Of a stretch of 41,667 nucleotides of DNA, positions 14,106 to 22,178 are shown in pieces. This DNA comes from a virus, in the IMG/VR virus record IMGVR_UViG_3300028400_000015, positions 1-41,667 of that record. One strand, given 5' to 3'. Below the pieces are notes generated by a model. That model did no database searches, was not told where the DNA came from, and saw only the letters and a program-made list of their open reading frames with translations. How positions within the stretch are numbered: the stretch's first letter is position 1; each line of letters begins with the position of its first letter. The translations under genes were made by a program, and so were the position numbers.

Positions 14106-14397
14106 GAAACAGATCGAGGACCGTTGCGTGGCGCTGGCGAGGGCCGTCGGCATTCGCTGCGAGAAGATCGACAGGATCAGGCGGGCCTGGCCGGATCGGA
14201 TGTTCTTCGCCCCGGACATGCCGCCCTACTACGTGGAGTTCAAACGGCCGGGGGAGTACCCCCGGCCAGATCAGCGCGAGATTCACCGGCGGCTGTTCGC
14301 CGCCGGGTATCCCGTCGTGGTGGTATGGTCTGTCAGTCAGTTCCGGGTTCTTCTGAATCTTCTATCGGTTCTTCGAGAAGATCGCCGAGGGCGGTAG
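14080..14397 (+). CDS. VRR-NUC domain nuclease
   Basis: This 105-aa protein matches the small stand-alone VRR-NUC branch of PD-(D/E)XK nucleases: EKQIEDRCVALARA (N-terminal helix with glutamate), AWPDRMFF (aspartate), YYVEFKRPG (E-x-K), then RPDQREIHRRLFAAGYPVVVV. Such enzymes may cut branched DNA. It overlaps the helicase end by 26 nt, so translation is likely coupled; an in-frame ATG further upstream lies inside the helicase. Its last 65 nt overlap the convergent gene at 14333-14515. Confidence 0.85.
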   Translation: MRYPKKLSEKQIEDRCVALARAVGIRCEKIDRIRRAWPDRMFFAPDMPPYYVEFKRPGEYPRPDQREIHRRLFAAGYPVVVVWSVSQFRVLLNLLSVLREDRRGR

Positions 14398-14515
14398 TCA
14401 GGGCCTCGTGCAGCTGCATGGCCACGTTGACCGGGTAGATCATCTTCTGCCCGTCGATGAACACTTCGATATAGGTGGCCGGCACGGCTATGACTTGCGG
14501 GGCTTCTGCTTGCAT
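14333..14515 (-). CDS. Small acidic unknown protein at the end of the late operon
   Basis: This 60-aa protein has a beta-hairpin-like core (ATYIEVFIDGQKMIYPV) and an acidic C-terminus (LEEPIEDSEEPGTD). GAGGAACCTGACACC precedes the ATG, giving good translation support. It is the last leftward gene of the late region, and its 3' end overlaps the convergent VRR-NUC gene by 65 nt. No terminator hairpin is evident between the two convergent units. The function is unknown. Confidence 0.7.
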   Translation of the reverse strand: MQAEAPQVIAVPATYIEVFIDGQKMIYPVNVAMQLHEALTTALGDLLEEPIEDSEEPGTD

Positions 14516-14538
14516 GGTGTCAGGTTCCTCGTAGGGGG

Positions 14539-15882
14539 TTAATTGGCTACGCGAAGAACCTTATACCCCGTGCCGCCTGAATCGGCAACGCCAAAGGATA
14601 CTTTTTTCAGCGAAGCCCCGTCGCGAATCGCTATTGGCGACTCGCCGGCCAGCACCTCGCCGTCGATCTCGAAATCGTTTACCGTGGCACCGAGGACTGT
14701 ATTCACTGAAAACAGCCCCCCGACGGTGGATGTAGGAAACCGCCCTCCGACCAGCGGATTGTCGGTAGCCCGGTCATTGATATACAGCATGTAGCTCACA
14801 GACCCGAGTGCGCCGGGTCCGGCCCCCGGGCCGATGGCGACATTGTGCGACGATTTCCCGTTGGCGTTCAATCCGGCGGAATACCCGATCAGCACGTTTT
14901 GCGCTGATCCGTTCAGGCCATCGTCTGCCAGGTTATACCCGGCCTGATAACCAATCGCGATATTGTCAGTCAGGGCGTAGATACTGCCGACATTAAGTGT
15001 GAACGGACCGATGGCTATGTTTCTAGCCGATGTACTGGCCACGCCGAAACCGGACAGGTAGCCCACGCAAGTATTGTAGCTGCCGCCCATTTTGGCCCCA
15101 GAACGGTACCCTATGGCCACGTTTCGAGAGTTGCCAGCCTGCGATAGGTACCCTGCTTCTTGGCCTATATACACGTTGCGGATTTCGGTTCCATCTTGGG
15201 ATGTTCCAGAGAAAGCGCGGGTGCCAAGTACGGTGTTGGAATAATCCATCTTCGAGCCGGCGCCTGAGCCGATCACCACGTTGTCGTATCCCGTGGTGAC
15301 GCCGGAAGCCGCGCCATCGCCCATGATTACGTTCGTCGATCCGGTGGTGACGGCATCACCAGCGCCGATGCCGAAGAAGGTGTTTTTCGTACCCGTGGTG
15401 ATCGCCGCGCCGCCGCCGGCCACCAGACTGTTCGCTTCCGGGCTTTTCACGACTCCCGGGAACTTGCCGCCTACACGGAAGGCCGTGCCGTCGCAGACGA
15501 ACAGGTACATGCCGGGTTGCAGGTCGCCGGCGGCGATGGTGCTGCCGTCCAGGCGTTTCAGGGTAGCCGAAATCGTGCTGTTCACGGTGATACTCGGCGA
15601 CGCGCTGGCGTTGGCAGTGGCCACCAGGCCGCGGAAGGTCAGACCCCGGAAAATGGTGGTGTACCCGACTTCGTTCAGCGCCACGCTGTAGGTGTTCGTG
15701 GGGTTGTCATAAGCCAGGTCCAGCGACCCGTTGATGTCTCCGAAGAACCGGCGTACGGTGCCCTGGACGGCGCGCCCGGCGTCGTTCACTTCGCTGTACT
15801 TCATGGTGCCCTCGGGCCAGCCGTCGGGCGGTGTGGCGTTGTTGTTCGCGTCCGTCGTGGACCAGGCATTCAGCGTCGCCAT
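14539..15882 (-). CDS. Tail fibre with YadA-like head repeats
   Basis: This 447-aa protein has an N-terminal part of about 170 residues and then at least nine repeats of the form N-x-x-I/L-G-x2-A/S-G (NVVIGSGAG, NTVLGTRAF, NVAIGYRSG, NIAIGYQAG, NVLIGYSAG, NVAIGPGAG). These match the left-handed beta-roll of trimeric YadA-type adhesin heads, which recur in phage fibres and imply a trimer. The C-terminal 100 residues lack the repeat and may end the fibre or bind the receptor. I see no intramolecular chaperone motif. It is the most distal large gene of the late operon, a usual place for host-recognition proteins. Confidence 0.75.
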   Translation of the reverse strand: MATLNAWSTTDANNNATPPDGWPEGTMKYSEVNDAGRAVQGTVRRFFGDINGSLDLAYDNPTNTYSVALNEVGYTTIFRGLTFRGLVATANASASPSITVNSTISATLKRLDGSTIAAGDLQPGMYLFVCDGTAFRVGGKFPGVVKSPEANSLVAGGGAAITTGTKNTFFGIGAGDAVTTGSTNVIMGDGAASGVTTGYDNVVIGSGAGSKMDYSNTVLGTRAFSGTSQDGTEIRNVYIGQEAGYLSQAGNSRNVAIGYRSGAKMGGSYNTCVGYLSGFGVASTSARNIAIGPFTLNVGSIYALTDNIAIGYQAGYNLADDGLNGSAQNVLIGYSAGLNANGKSSHNVAIGPGAGPGALGSVSYMLYINDRATDNPLVGGRFPTSTVGGLFSVNTVLGATVNDFEIDGEVLAGESPIAIRDGASLKKVSFGVADSGGTGYKVLRVAN

Positions 15883-15883
15883 G

Positions 15884-16264
15884 TCAGAAACCCTCGTTTG
15901 CGATGTCTTCGGATACCCCGTAAACGCTGATATTCAGCGCATTCGCGACGGAAGCCTCGACACCGAGATACCCGCCGCGTTTCAGCATGATACCACTGCC
16001 GAGGTGGTTTGACTGGAACACCAGCGAATCCCCGCCGTCCGCCATTGTCGCGGTCATAATCAGGCTGTCATTGTCGAAGGTGGCAGCCACGTCGTTGTGA
16101 TAGATTTTGACTATCACGTTGCCGGACCCCGGCACCACGGCGGCGCGGATTTGCGTCACTTCGAGGCGCAGGGGGCCATTCGACAGCACCGCCACCGGCG
16201 TTGTGACGGCAGGGCGCACGCGCCCCAGCAAACCGCCCCTGGCACCTGAAAAGCTGCTGGCCAT
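15884..16264 (-). CDS. Small putative virion protein, 126 aa
   Basis: This glycine- and valine-rich protein appears mostly beta (TTPVAVLSNGPLRLEVTQIR, NVIVKIYHNDVAATFDND), like a small jelly-roll or tail accessory domain. The ATG at 16264 overlaps the upstream stop as TGATG; a GTG three bases earlier is an alternative. It sits between the ejection-type protein and the fibre, suggesting a tail or fibre-attachment role. The family is not recognised. Confidence 0.65.
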   Translation of the reverse strand: MASSFSGARGGLLGRVRPAVTTPVAVLSNGPLRLEVTQIRAAVVPGSGNVIVKIYHNDVAATFDNDSLIMTATMADGGDSLVFQSNHLGSGIMLKRGGYLGVEASVANALNISVYGVSEDIANEGF

Positions 16265-18351
16265 CACGGATTACCGTATTTCAAACCGGGCTGTAGCAGG
16301 CCGGCGGCAGTCAGCCCGCCAGACAGCGCGGCGGCAGAGGTCGGTACCGGATTTCCGCCCAGCAGCCCCTCGATCCGTGGCGGGGCCATCAGCGCATCCA
16401 GATCGGCGCCGCGCAGGGCGTTCACTTTGGCGGTGGTTAGCATGTTCATCCGGCTGTTCATCACGTTTTTGCGCGTGGCATCGGTGGCCTTTCGCGCGAG
16501 GTACCCGCCGATGGAGGGCGGCAGTCCGACGCCGGAAGACATGGCAGCACCGTAGCCGAGCAAGGCAGCCAGTTTGCTCGTGGTGTCCTGGGTGCTTTTC
16601 TGAGCCAGATATTTCGCGGTATTGGAATTTCCGATGGACTCCTTGAACGTCTCGAACATCTTTTTCTCGCGCTCAATGAAATCCATGAATTCATCAAATT
16701 TCTGCTTTCCACCGAAAGCCACGCGCAGGGCGTCGCGGGTGTTCGGACGGTCGAAAATGCCCTTCGTCAGATCGGCCGTGTCGGACTTGTTGCCTAGCTT
16801 CCGCGCCGTGGCGCGCAGGGCGCCGATCTTGAACCACGCTTTCTCGCTGTCCGTCATGCTGCGAACCAGATCGGCGGAAATGTCCGCGTCGTCGCGGAAA
16901 ATGCGCAGGCCGAGTTCGACGGCATCTTCGTTGGCCTTGTCGCTGGCCCACATGGCGCGTGCGTCGCGCAAAGCCGGGTTTTGCTGGTAGATCAGCTCGC
17001 GGAAGGCATCGCGGTTTTCCCTGGCCGCACCGGCGCGGGCGCTGTTACCGGCACGGTATAAGCCGTTCACCACGTCGTCGTATGCGCGCAAAATGGTGTC
17101 CATGTCTTCGGTATCGACAACCCCGCCCTTCGCTTTCAGCACGGCTTTCGGGTCGCGTCCTTTTTCCTTGAGCAACAGCTTTCCCTCTTTCAGTGCGGCT
17201 TTTCCGGCGGGTGTTTTCATCAATTTCCGCATTTCAGGCGTGATGCGCACAGGACTGGCATAAGCCATATCGTACATCTTCTCGGCCTTCATCTTCATGC
17301 CGGACATCAGCTCGCGAGTGGCCTTCCCGAAGTTGTCTTCCTGCTTTCCGGTAAGGGCCTGCGCCAGACGGGGGAACACGCGATGCCACTGCTCCTTGTT
17401 GCGATCTTTCAGCCACTGCCGGAACTGCGTGGACGCTGGAACCGGCATTTTCGATACTTCTTCGGCCAGTTCCCGCGTGGAAGGGCCGAGGTCGGCAATG
17501 GTCATTCCGGGCGTCTCGGACAGCAATCGCTTCGCTTCGTCCAGGGTGATCTCGCCGGCGGCGATGTCGTCCTTCACGGCCTGCACCACGGCCTGCTTGC
17601 CTTCGTTGTTCAGCACGGCCTGCTTCGTGAACGGTTTGCTCACAAACTTGGCTACCTGCTTACCAACGGCGCCGGCGGCGGGCATCAGCATATTCAATGC
17701 CCCTCCCGTTGCGCCCATAATGGCAGCGTCCTGGCCGGCTTGCACGGCTTCCGGCACTACATCCTCGCCGGCAGCCAGGGCGGCCAGGGGATCGCCTTCG
17801 CTGTAGCCGTAGCCGGACGCGGCGCCCATAGCGGTACCCTGGGCGCCCAAACGGGCAAGAGTGCCGACCAGACCGCCGCCCGCTTTTACCGTCCCACCCA
17901 TCAGGCCACCACCGGATGCCAGACCGCCGATCAGCTCGCCCGCCAGGGTAGTGCCGGCGTCCTCCCGGCGCGCGGTTTCCAACATCTGCCGATTCTGGCC
18001 AAGCGCCCGCCGGTAGCGGTCCATGTAGTCGTCGGCATAGGTGGACTGCATCGTGTCGTACAGCTCGCCGAAGGACGCATTTTCAAGCCCTTTCGACGGG
18101 GCCAGCTTGTTTGCCGTGGCGAATATCAGCGGCGCTACCCATTTCTCAGTGCCGGCACGGATCGCTGCCGATATTTCGTCGCCGAAGCCGAACGTGACGC
18201 CCTGGCTCAGTCCCAGGGCGCCGGACACGGCATCGTTCTGGCTTTCCTCGTAGTTGCCCTCGTGGATGGCTTTGGCAAGCTCCCGCGCGTCTTCCGATCC
18301 GGCGGCGTCAGCCGCCTGCAATGCTTTCACCAGCTGTTCGTAGGTAGCCAT
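16264..18351 (-). CDS. Large internal virion/DNA-ejection-type protein
   Basis: This 695-aa protein is mostly helical. A glycine/alanine-rich stretch (GELIGGLASGGGLMGG to GAASGYGYSEG, about residues 138-188), able to associate with membranes, is followed by long charged helices such as KEKGRDPKAVLKAKGG. This pattern and its place beside other helical late genes resemble podoviral ejection proteins, which leave the capsid first and form a channel across the cell envelope. No lytic transglycosylase motif is apparent. It is coupled closely to its neighbours. The assignment rests on position and composition rather than a recognised domain. Confidence 0.6.
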   Translation of the reverse strand: MATYEQLVKALQAADAAGSEDARELAKAIHEGNYEESQNDAVSGALGLSQGVTFGFGDEISAAIRAGTEKWVAPLIFATANKLAPSKGLENASFGELYDTMQSTYADDYMDRYRRALGQNRQMLETARREDAGTTLAGELIGGLASGGGLMGGTVKAGGGLVGTLARLGAQGTAMGAASGYGYSEGDPLAALAAGEDVVPEAVQAGQDAAIMGATGGALNMLMPAAGAVGKQVAKFVSKPFTKQAVLNNEGKQAVVQAVKDDIAAGEITLDEAKRLLSETPGMTIADLGPSTRELAEEVSKMPVPASTQFRQWLKDRNKEQWHRVFPRLAQALTGKQEDNFGKATRELMSGMKMKAEKMYDMAYASPVRITPEMRKLMKTPAGKAALKEGKLLLKEKGRDPKAVLKAKGGVVDTEDMDTILRAYDDVVNGLYRAGNSARAGAARENRDAFRELIYQQNPALRDARAMWASDKANEDAVELGLRIFRDDADISADLVRSMTDSEKAWFKIGALRATARKLGNKSDTADLTKGIFDRPNTRDALRVAFGGKQKFDEFMDFIEREKKMFETFKESIGNSNTAKYLAQKSTQDTTSKLAALLGYGAAMSSGVGLPPSIGGYLARKATDATRKNVMNSRMNMLTTAKVNALRGADLDALMAPPRIEGLLGGNPVPTSAAALSGGLTAAGLLQPGLKYGNP

Positions 18352-18352
18352 G

Positions 18353-19420
18353 TCATTTCAACCATTTGTTGACCAGCGAATCGACATCGCTCGCAGCCGG
18401 CGGCGTGCCGAGTCCGAGATTCTTGCGCGTCGCCGGCGCAGCCGTAGACGTGGGCGCGGCGGGCGCCGAGGATGAAGTCGGGGCGGCAGGCGCGGCCGTT
18501 GCACTCGGCGGATTCGACAATCGTTTATCGACAGGCTCCCAGCGGATTCCCGCGCGCGCCGCCGCCTGGTCTATCAACCAGTCCTTGTTCTTGTTCCAGT
18601 CGGAAAGCTGCCCGGCCTGCGACTTATTGCGGCTCAAATAGGCTGCGGAATGAGACGCCTGCGCCATTTCAATGACACGCAGTTTCTGCATCCCGCGCAG
18701 GAAACGCGCGAGGTGTTCCGGGTCAGCCGTGGGTTTCGGCCATCCTTCCAGCACCAGCCGAATATCGCGGTCTGATGCAGGCCCTTTCGGCAAGCTGTTG
18801 ATCGCCCCCGATACGCGCAACTGGTTGTATTCCGTGCGCAGACGGGTCACTTCGTCTTCGCTACCCATCAGGCGCGCCAGCCACTCGGAGGCAGACCCGG
18901 CGGCGCCAGACATCAGCTGGGGCTTCATTTCCTCGAAACGATTGGCAAGTGTGGCCATGCGCCCCACATCGTATTCCGCCTTTTGCGCGCGAGTGATCGC
19001 TTCGTTCAGGAAACCTTGCTCCTTGTTGCTCAGATCGTCGATGCGCTGCAACAAATCGAATCGCGGCTGCCCGGTCTGAACGAATGTGTCCTGAAATTTT
19101 TGCAGCGATTCCGGCGTGAAATCTCGCGGGTTGATCGACCCGTACATCTTCAGGAACTGCTCCATCGGATTTGCCGATTGCTGCGCCTGGGCCTGCTGTT
19201 TCCGAATCGCCATCAGCTTGCTGGCGTAATCCAGTCCCACATCCGTCGGGTCGTTGGCATACTGAGCCAGCAGGCCGTAGAGTTCCCGCGGCATTTGCGG
19301 GACGGCAGGGGGCGGCGCGGCGGCCGGCATTTGCGGCGCCGACATGCCGGCATTCGGAGCAAGCAGACCCAGCTGCCGCGCTCGCAGTGCCGGGTCGTTG
19401 GTCAGATCAAGCAGGCTCAT
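18353..19420 (-). CDS. Putative DNA-ejection/virion protein, 355 aa
   Basis: This is a helical protein with an alanine/proline-rich region near residues 25-45 and a low-complexity linker near the C-terminus (TAAPAAPTSSSAPAAPTSTA), ending in a short helix. The segment INSLPKGPASDRDIRLVLEG (about residues 207-226) with LARFLRGM after it resembles a motif I associate with podoviral ejection or internal virion proteins. GAGG precedes the ATG. It lies in a run of four helical late genes after the tail genes. Confidence 0.6.
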   Translation of the reverse strand: MSLLDLTNDPALRARQLGLLAPNAGMSAPQMPAAAPPPAVPQMPRELYGLLAQYANDPTDVGLDYASKLMAIRKQQAQAQQSANPMEQFLKMYGSINPRDFTPESLQKFQDTFVQTGQPRFDLLQRIDDLSNKEQGFLNEAITRAQKAEYDVGRMATLANRFEEMKPQLMSGAAGSASEWLARLMGSEDEVTRLRTEYNQLRVSGAINSLPKGPASDRDIRLVLEGWPKPTADPEHLARFLRGMQKLRVIEMAQASHSAAYLSRNKSQAGQLSDWNKNKDWLIDQAAARAGIRWEPVDKRLSNPPSATAAPAAPTSSSAPAAPTSTAAPATRKNLGLGTPPAASDVDSLVNKWLK

Positions 19421-19429
19421 GGCCCTACC

Positions 19430-19780
19430 TCACTGGTTTTGCATTTGCGACAGATACTGCATGTAAAGCGGCATCGCGTTCATACCGAGGGCCGCGCCGC
19501 CGACATCGTAGTTCACGTCCGGCATCTGCACGCCATTGTTTTGCAACATCGACCCCACAGCCCCGCCCCGCAGGAAGAATTCGCTCAGGGCTTCGCGCAT
19601 TTTTTCCATGCGCTGACGGTCGCTTTGCTTGTTCTTGAATTCACTCGACGCCAGCAGGCCCTGGACGGCGGCCGCCGCCGGGTTCACCCCGCCGTCGTAT
19701 CGGGATTGCAACAGGCCCATGCCGACGGTGAACAGGGGGTTCCCCATCAGGCCCTGCATTTTATTCATCCAGTCTTCCAT
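19430..19780 (-). CDS. Small putative virion protein, 116 aa
   Basis: An N-terminal helical segment (MEDWMNKMQGLMGNPLFTVG) is followed by NPAAAAVQGLLASSEFKNKQ and a glutamine/asparagine-rich end. It resembles the small helical protein that often accompanies ejection proteins, but I cannot name a family. GAGGAAATGAACG precedes the ATG. It lies between two large virion-type genes. Confidence 0.6.
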   Translation of the reverse strand: MEDWMNKMQGLMGNPLFTVGMGLLQSRYDGGVNPAAAAVQGLLASSEFKNKQSDRQRMEKMREALSEFFLRGGAVGSMLQNNGVQMPDVNYDVGGAALGMNAMPLYMQYLSQMQNQ

Positions 19781-19796
19781 CGTTCATTTCCTCGTT

Positions 19797-21104
19797 CTAT
19801 TGGTAGCCGAGAATGCCGCCGCCAAGCGCGAGCAAAGCGGTGTAGGGGTTGCTCAGGGACAGCATGGAACCGATGCTGGCCCCCGCCATCGCCCCGCCGA
19901 GTGCGCCCGCCCCGCGGCTGCCGCCTGCGCCGGTTTGCGTCATCGTTCCGAACGACGGCACACCGTTGATCGCGTTGGCGTAGTCCTGCAACCGCCGCAT
20001 CGGGGCGTTCTGCGTGTAATCCCAGCGGGCGAGGGCGTCCCCGATGATGTCCTGCGCCTGGCCCTGCACCGTATCGCCGACCGTGGCCAGCTTGTTGATG
20101 TTGCTGTCGTAGAGCGATTGCAGCAATGGCACCTGTCGCCCGGCTTCCAGGCGCGCGCGGTTGACGGAATCGAACAGGTCGCCCATTTGCTCGGTGCCGC
20201 GGGTGCCCAGCTGCCCCAGCGTGCCGCCTGCTTGCAGCCGGCGGTTGGCCGCCGTGTTGAACAGGTTGGCCGCCAGGGCGTTCTTCTGGCCGTAGAGGCT
20301 GCCGGCGGTGTTTGTCAGGTTGGCCGCGGTCTGGCCCAGCTGGCCGGCCGCCTGCACTTGACGGGTCCGCTCGTTGTTGTAGTTCTGACCATACAGGTTG
20401 CCGGCCATCTGCGACAGCGAATCGGTCAGCTCGCCGGTGGCGCTGTTCAGCATCTGCTGCTGTATCCCGCTGCCGGTACGCCCGGCCGCCGAAAAGGTGG
20501 CGTTGATGCCTGGCAGCACGCTTTCGTTGAACTTTCGGGTCACGTCGTTTGCGGCGTCGCCGAACATGCGACTCAGGTACGGGTTGGCTCCGAGGTACCG
20601 GCCAGCGGCAGTCTGTTCCAGCTGACCAAACCCGCGGCTGCCCGCCATGCCCAGGCCGGCCGCGTTCTGCATCGTCTGCGCCTCGCGGATCACTGCCGGA
20701 TCGTAGCCCACGCCGGCCTGCTGCCGGGCCTGCGCCACGGAAGTCGGCCCCATCGTGCCGGCCTGGCGGGCCAGGTCGATACCCGGCTGCAAGGCCCGGG
20801 TGGCCGTGGCCGCGCCGAAGGCCACCTGGCTCGGGTTGACGTTGCCCATGCCCATCGTGTCTTGCAGGGTCGAACTGTAGGCCCGCTGTTCCGGCGTGCC
20901 GTGCAGCCCCATGTTTTCCATTATCGCCATAGCCTGCTGTTGCTGGGGCGCAAAAGGCGCCACAGTGCTTCCGCCGTAGAACGAATTATAGCGGCCCTGG
21001 CCGTATATCCGCTCAGCTTCCGAAAACAGCTTCTTGAGGTATGGTTTCGCCTCGGACCAGGGTTCGCTGGTTTGCGTTACGTCGCCGCCGCTGCTGCCAC
21101 CCAT
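19797..21104 (-). CDS. Glycine/glutamine-rich virion protein, 435 aa
   Basis: Starting MGGSSGGDVTQTSEPWSEAK, this protein is rich in G, A, Q and N with long helical stretches (QARQQAGVGYDPAVIREAQT, NYNNERTRQVQAAGQLGQTA) and a glycine-rich C-terminus (GGSRGAGALGGAMAGASIGS). I have seen this composition in podoviral internal or tail-associated proteins. The ATG at 21104 overlaps the upstream stop as TAATG; a longer frame to 21188 was rejected. It is probably part of the tail/ejection set. Confidence 0.65.
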   Translation of the reverse strand: MGGSSGGDVTQTSEPWSEAKPYLKKLFSEAERIYGQGRYNSFYGGSTVAPFAPQQQQAMAIMENMGLHGTPEQRAYSSTLQDTMGMGNVNPSQVAFGAATATRALQPGIDLARQAGTMGPTSVAQARQQAGVGYDPAVIREAQTMQNAAGLGMAGSRGFGQLEQTAAGRYLGANPYLSRMFGDAANDVTRKFNESVLPGINATFSAAGRTGSGIQQQMLNSATGELTDSLSQMAGNLYGQNYNNERTRQVQAAGQLGQTAANLTNTAGSLYGQKNALAANLFNTAANRRLQAGGTLGQLGTRGTEQMGDLFDSVNRARLEAGRQVPLLQSLYDSNINKLATVGDTVQGQAQDIIGDALARWDYTQNAPMRRLQDYANAINGVPSFGTMTQTGAGGSRGAGALGGAMAGASIGSMLSLSNPYTALLALGGGILGYQ

Positions 21105-21535
21105 TACAGGTTCCTCCGATAAATAGTCCAGGGCGCCTTGTAGGCCGAGAACTTGCTGGTGAGTTTCTTCCAGCCTGGCCGCCCGCACGCCTCAATGGCT
21201 GTGCATTCGTACTCCCGGGCGTAGGTTTCCATCACGTCCACCAGATCATCGACCCATTCCTTCATCCGGTCGCCGGCGATGAACTGGACCCACAGCACCT
21301 TGTCCGTGGGCCGTTGCACGATCTTCGTGCAGGCAATAGCCTGGAAATCGCGGATCGACCACAGCAACAGGCCGCCGGTGGCCAGTTCGGCCATGACCGA
21401 TGTCAAGGTGTACCCGCTGTCACGTGTCGCCACTCGCCGAAGCAGCCCTTCGGCCCGGGGCCAGAACAGGGCCACGTGCTCGGTCGGCACTGCGAAGATC
21501 GGCGGCGTTTCCACAGCTTCCAGGTTCGCAGTCAT
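21104..21535 (-). CDS. GNAT-fold-like phage protein in the virion cluster
   Basis: This 143-aa protein is about the size of a single GNAT acetyltransferase domain. GYTLTSVMAELATGGLLLWSI, AIACTKIVQRPTDKVLWVQF and CGRPGWKKLTSKF follow the order of GNAT strands, and its ending resembles phage proteins of this size found beside tail genes. A clear acetyl-CoA pyrophosphate loop (Q/R-x2-G-x-G/A) is not visible, so it may be structural or inactive. It is coupled to both neighbours. Confidence 0.5.
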   Translation of the reverse strand: MTANLEAVETPPIFAVPTEHVALFWPRAEGLLRRVATRDSGYTLTSVMAELATGGLLLWSIRDFQAIACTKIVQRPTDKVLWVQFIAGDRMKEWVDDLVDVMETYAREYECTAIEACGRPGWKKLTSKFSAYKAPWTIYRRNL

Positions 21536-21536
21536 G

Positions 21537-22178
21537 TCATCCTCCCGGCAGCGGTTGAGTGCTCGGGTTCACCGTCGGCGGCGCGCCCTTTCCGTCGATG
21601 TACGCATTCGGCTCACTTGGCGCCGGCACCGGCGAATTGGTCACAAGCCCCGGCAGGGTCTGCACAGGTTCCGGCGTGACCGGCGCCGGCGCCCCGTAGA
21701 CGCCAGTAAAATCCGGCACAGCCGGGGCCGGTGTATTCGGGTGGTAGTATTGCGTGGTCCCGTCCGCGCCGTTAATCGCCGTTGGAAGCCCGGGAGCCGC
21801 ATTGTCGATGGCCGTGCCCAGGTCAACCGGATCGGGCGTGCTGTTCAGCACCGGGATCGGCTGAGTGGTGGGAGGCGGCGCCGGCAGGGTCGGCGGCAGC
21901 GGCAGCCCGGGGGCGTTTGTAGTACCCCCGACAGCCCCACCCTTCGGCGCCGTGCCAGTTCCGCCACCGGCGGGGGCGGCCGGATTGCCAAACTGCCCTG
22001 GGATCGGCACGTTGTTGGCGACCCCGGCCATGTTGTAAGACATGGCGTTGTAGTCGGGCGGGCTGCCGTTACCGAACGGGTACATCGGAATCGGTGTCGG
22101 GGTATAAGGTACCGGAGTGTTCCAGGCGTCAGGTGACGTGCCGGGTGAAATCGGCCCAAGTGACGATGATTGACCCAT
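21537..22178 (-). CDS. Proline/glycine-rich putative virion protein
   Basis: This 213-aa protein consists largely of P, G, T, A and N (for example LPLPPTLPAPPPTTQPIP) with almost no predicted secondary structure. Such extended proteins in tail clusters may act as linkers or decoration, but no family is recognised. The ATG at 22178 overlaps the upstream stop as TAATG, tying it to the beta-propeller tail gene. Confidence 0.65.
   Translation of the reverse strand: MGQSSSLGPISPGTSPDAWNTPVPYTPTPIPMYPFGNGSPPDYNAMSYNMAGVANNVPIPGQFGNPAAPAGGGTGTAPKGGAVGGTTNAPGLPLPPTLPAPPPTTQPIPVLNSTPDPVDLGTAIDNAAPGLPTAINGADGTTQYYHPNTPAPAVPDFTGVYGAPAPVTPEPVQTLPGLVTNSPVPAPSEPNAYIDGKGAPPTVNPSTQPLPGG

Noticed and set aside
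614-14397. Integrase, excisionase or a lysogeny repressor
   Set aside because: No tyrosine or serine recombinase motif and no cI-like protein is visible; the ribbon-helix-helix protein alone does not indicate lysogeny.
19629-21122. A 497-codon open frame on the plus strand
   Set aside because: It is antisense to the glycine/glutamine-rich virion gene, with arginine/alanine-rich composition caused by high GC; no ribosome site or motif is present.
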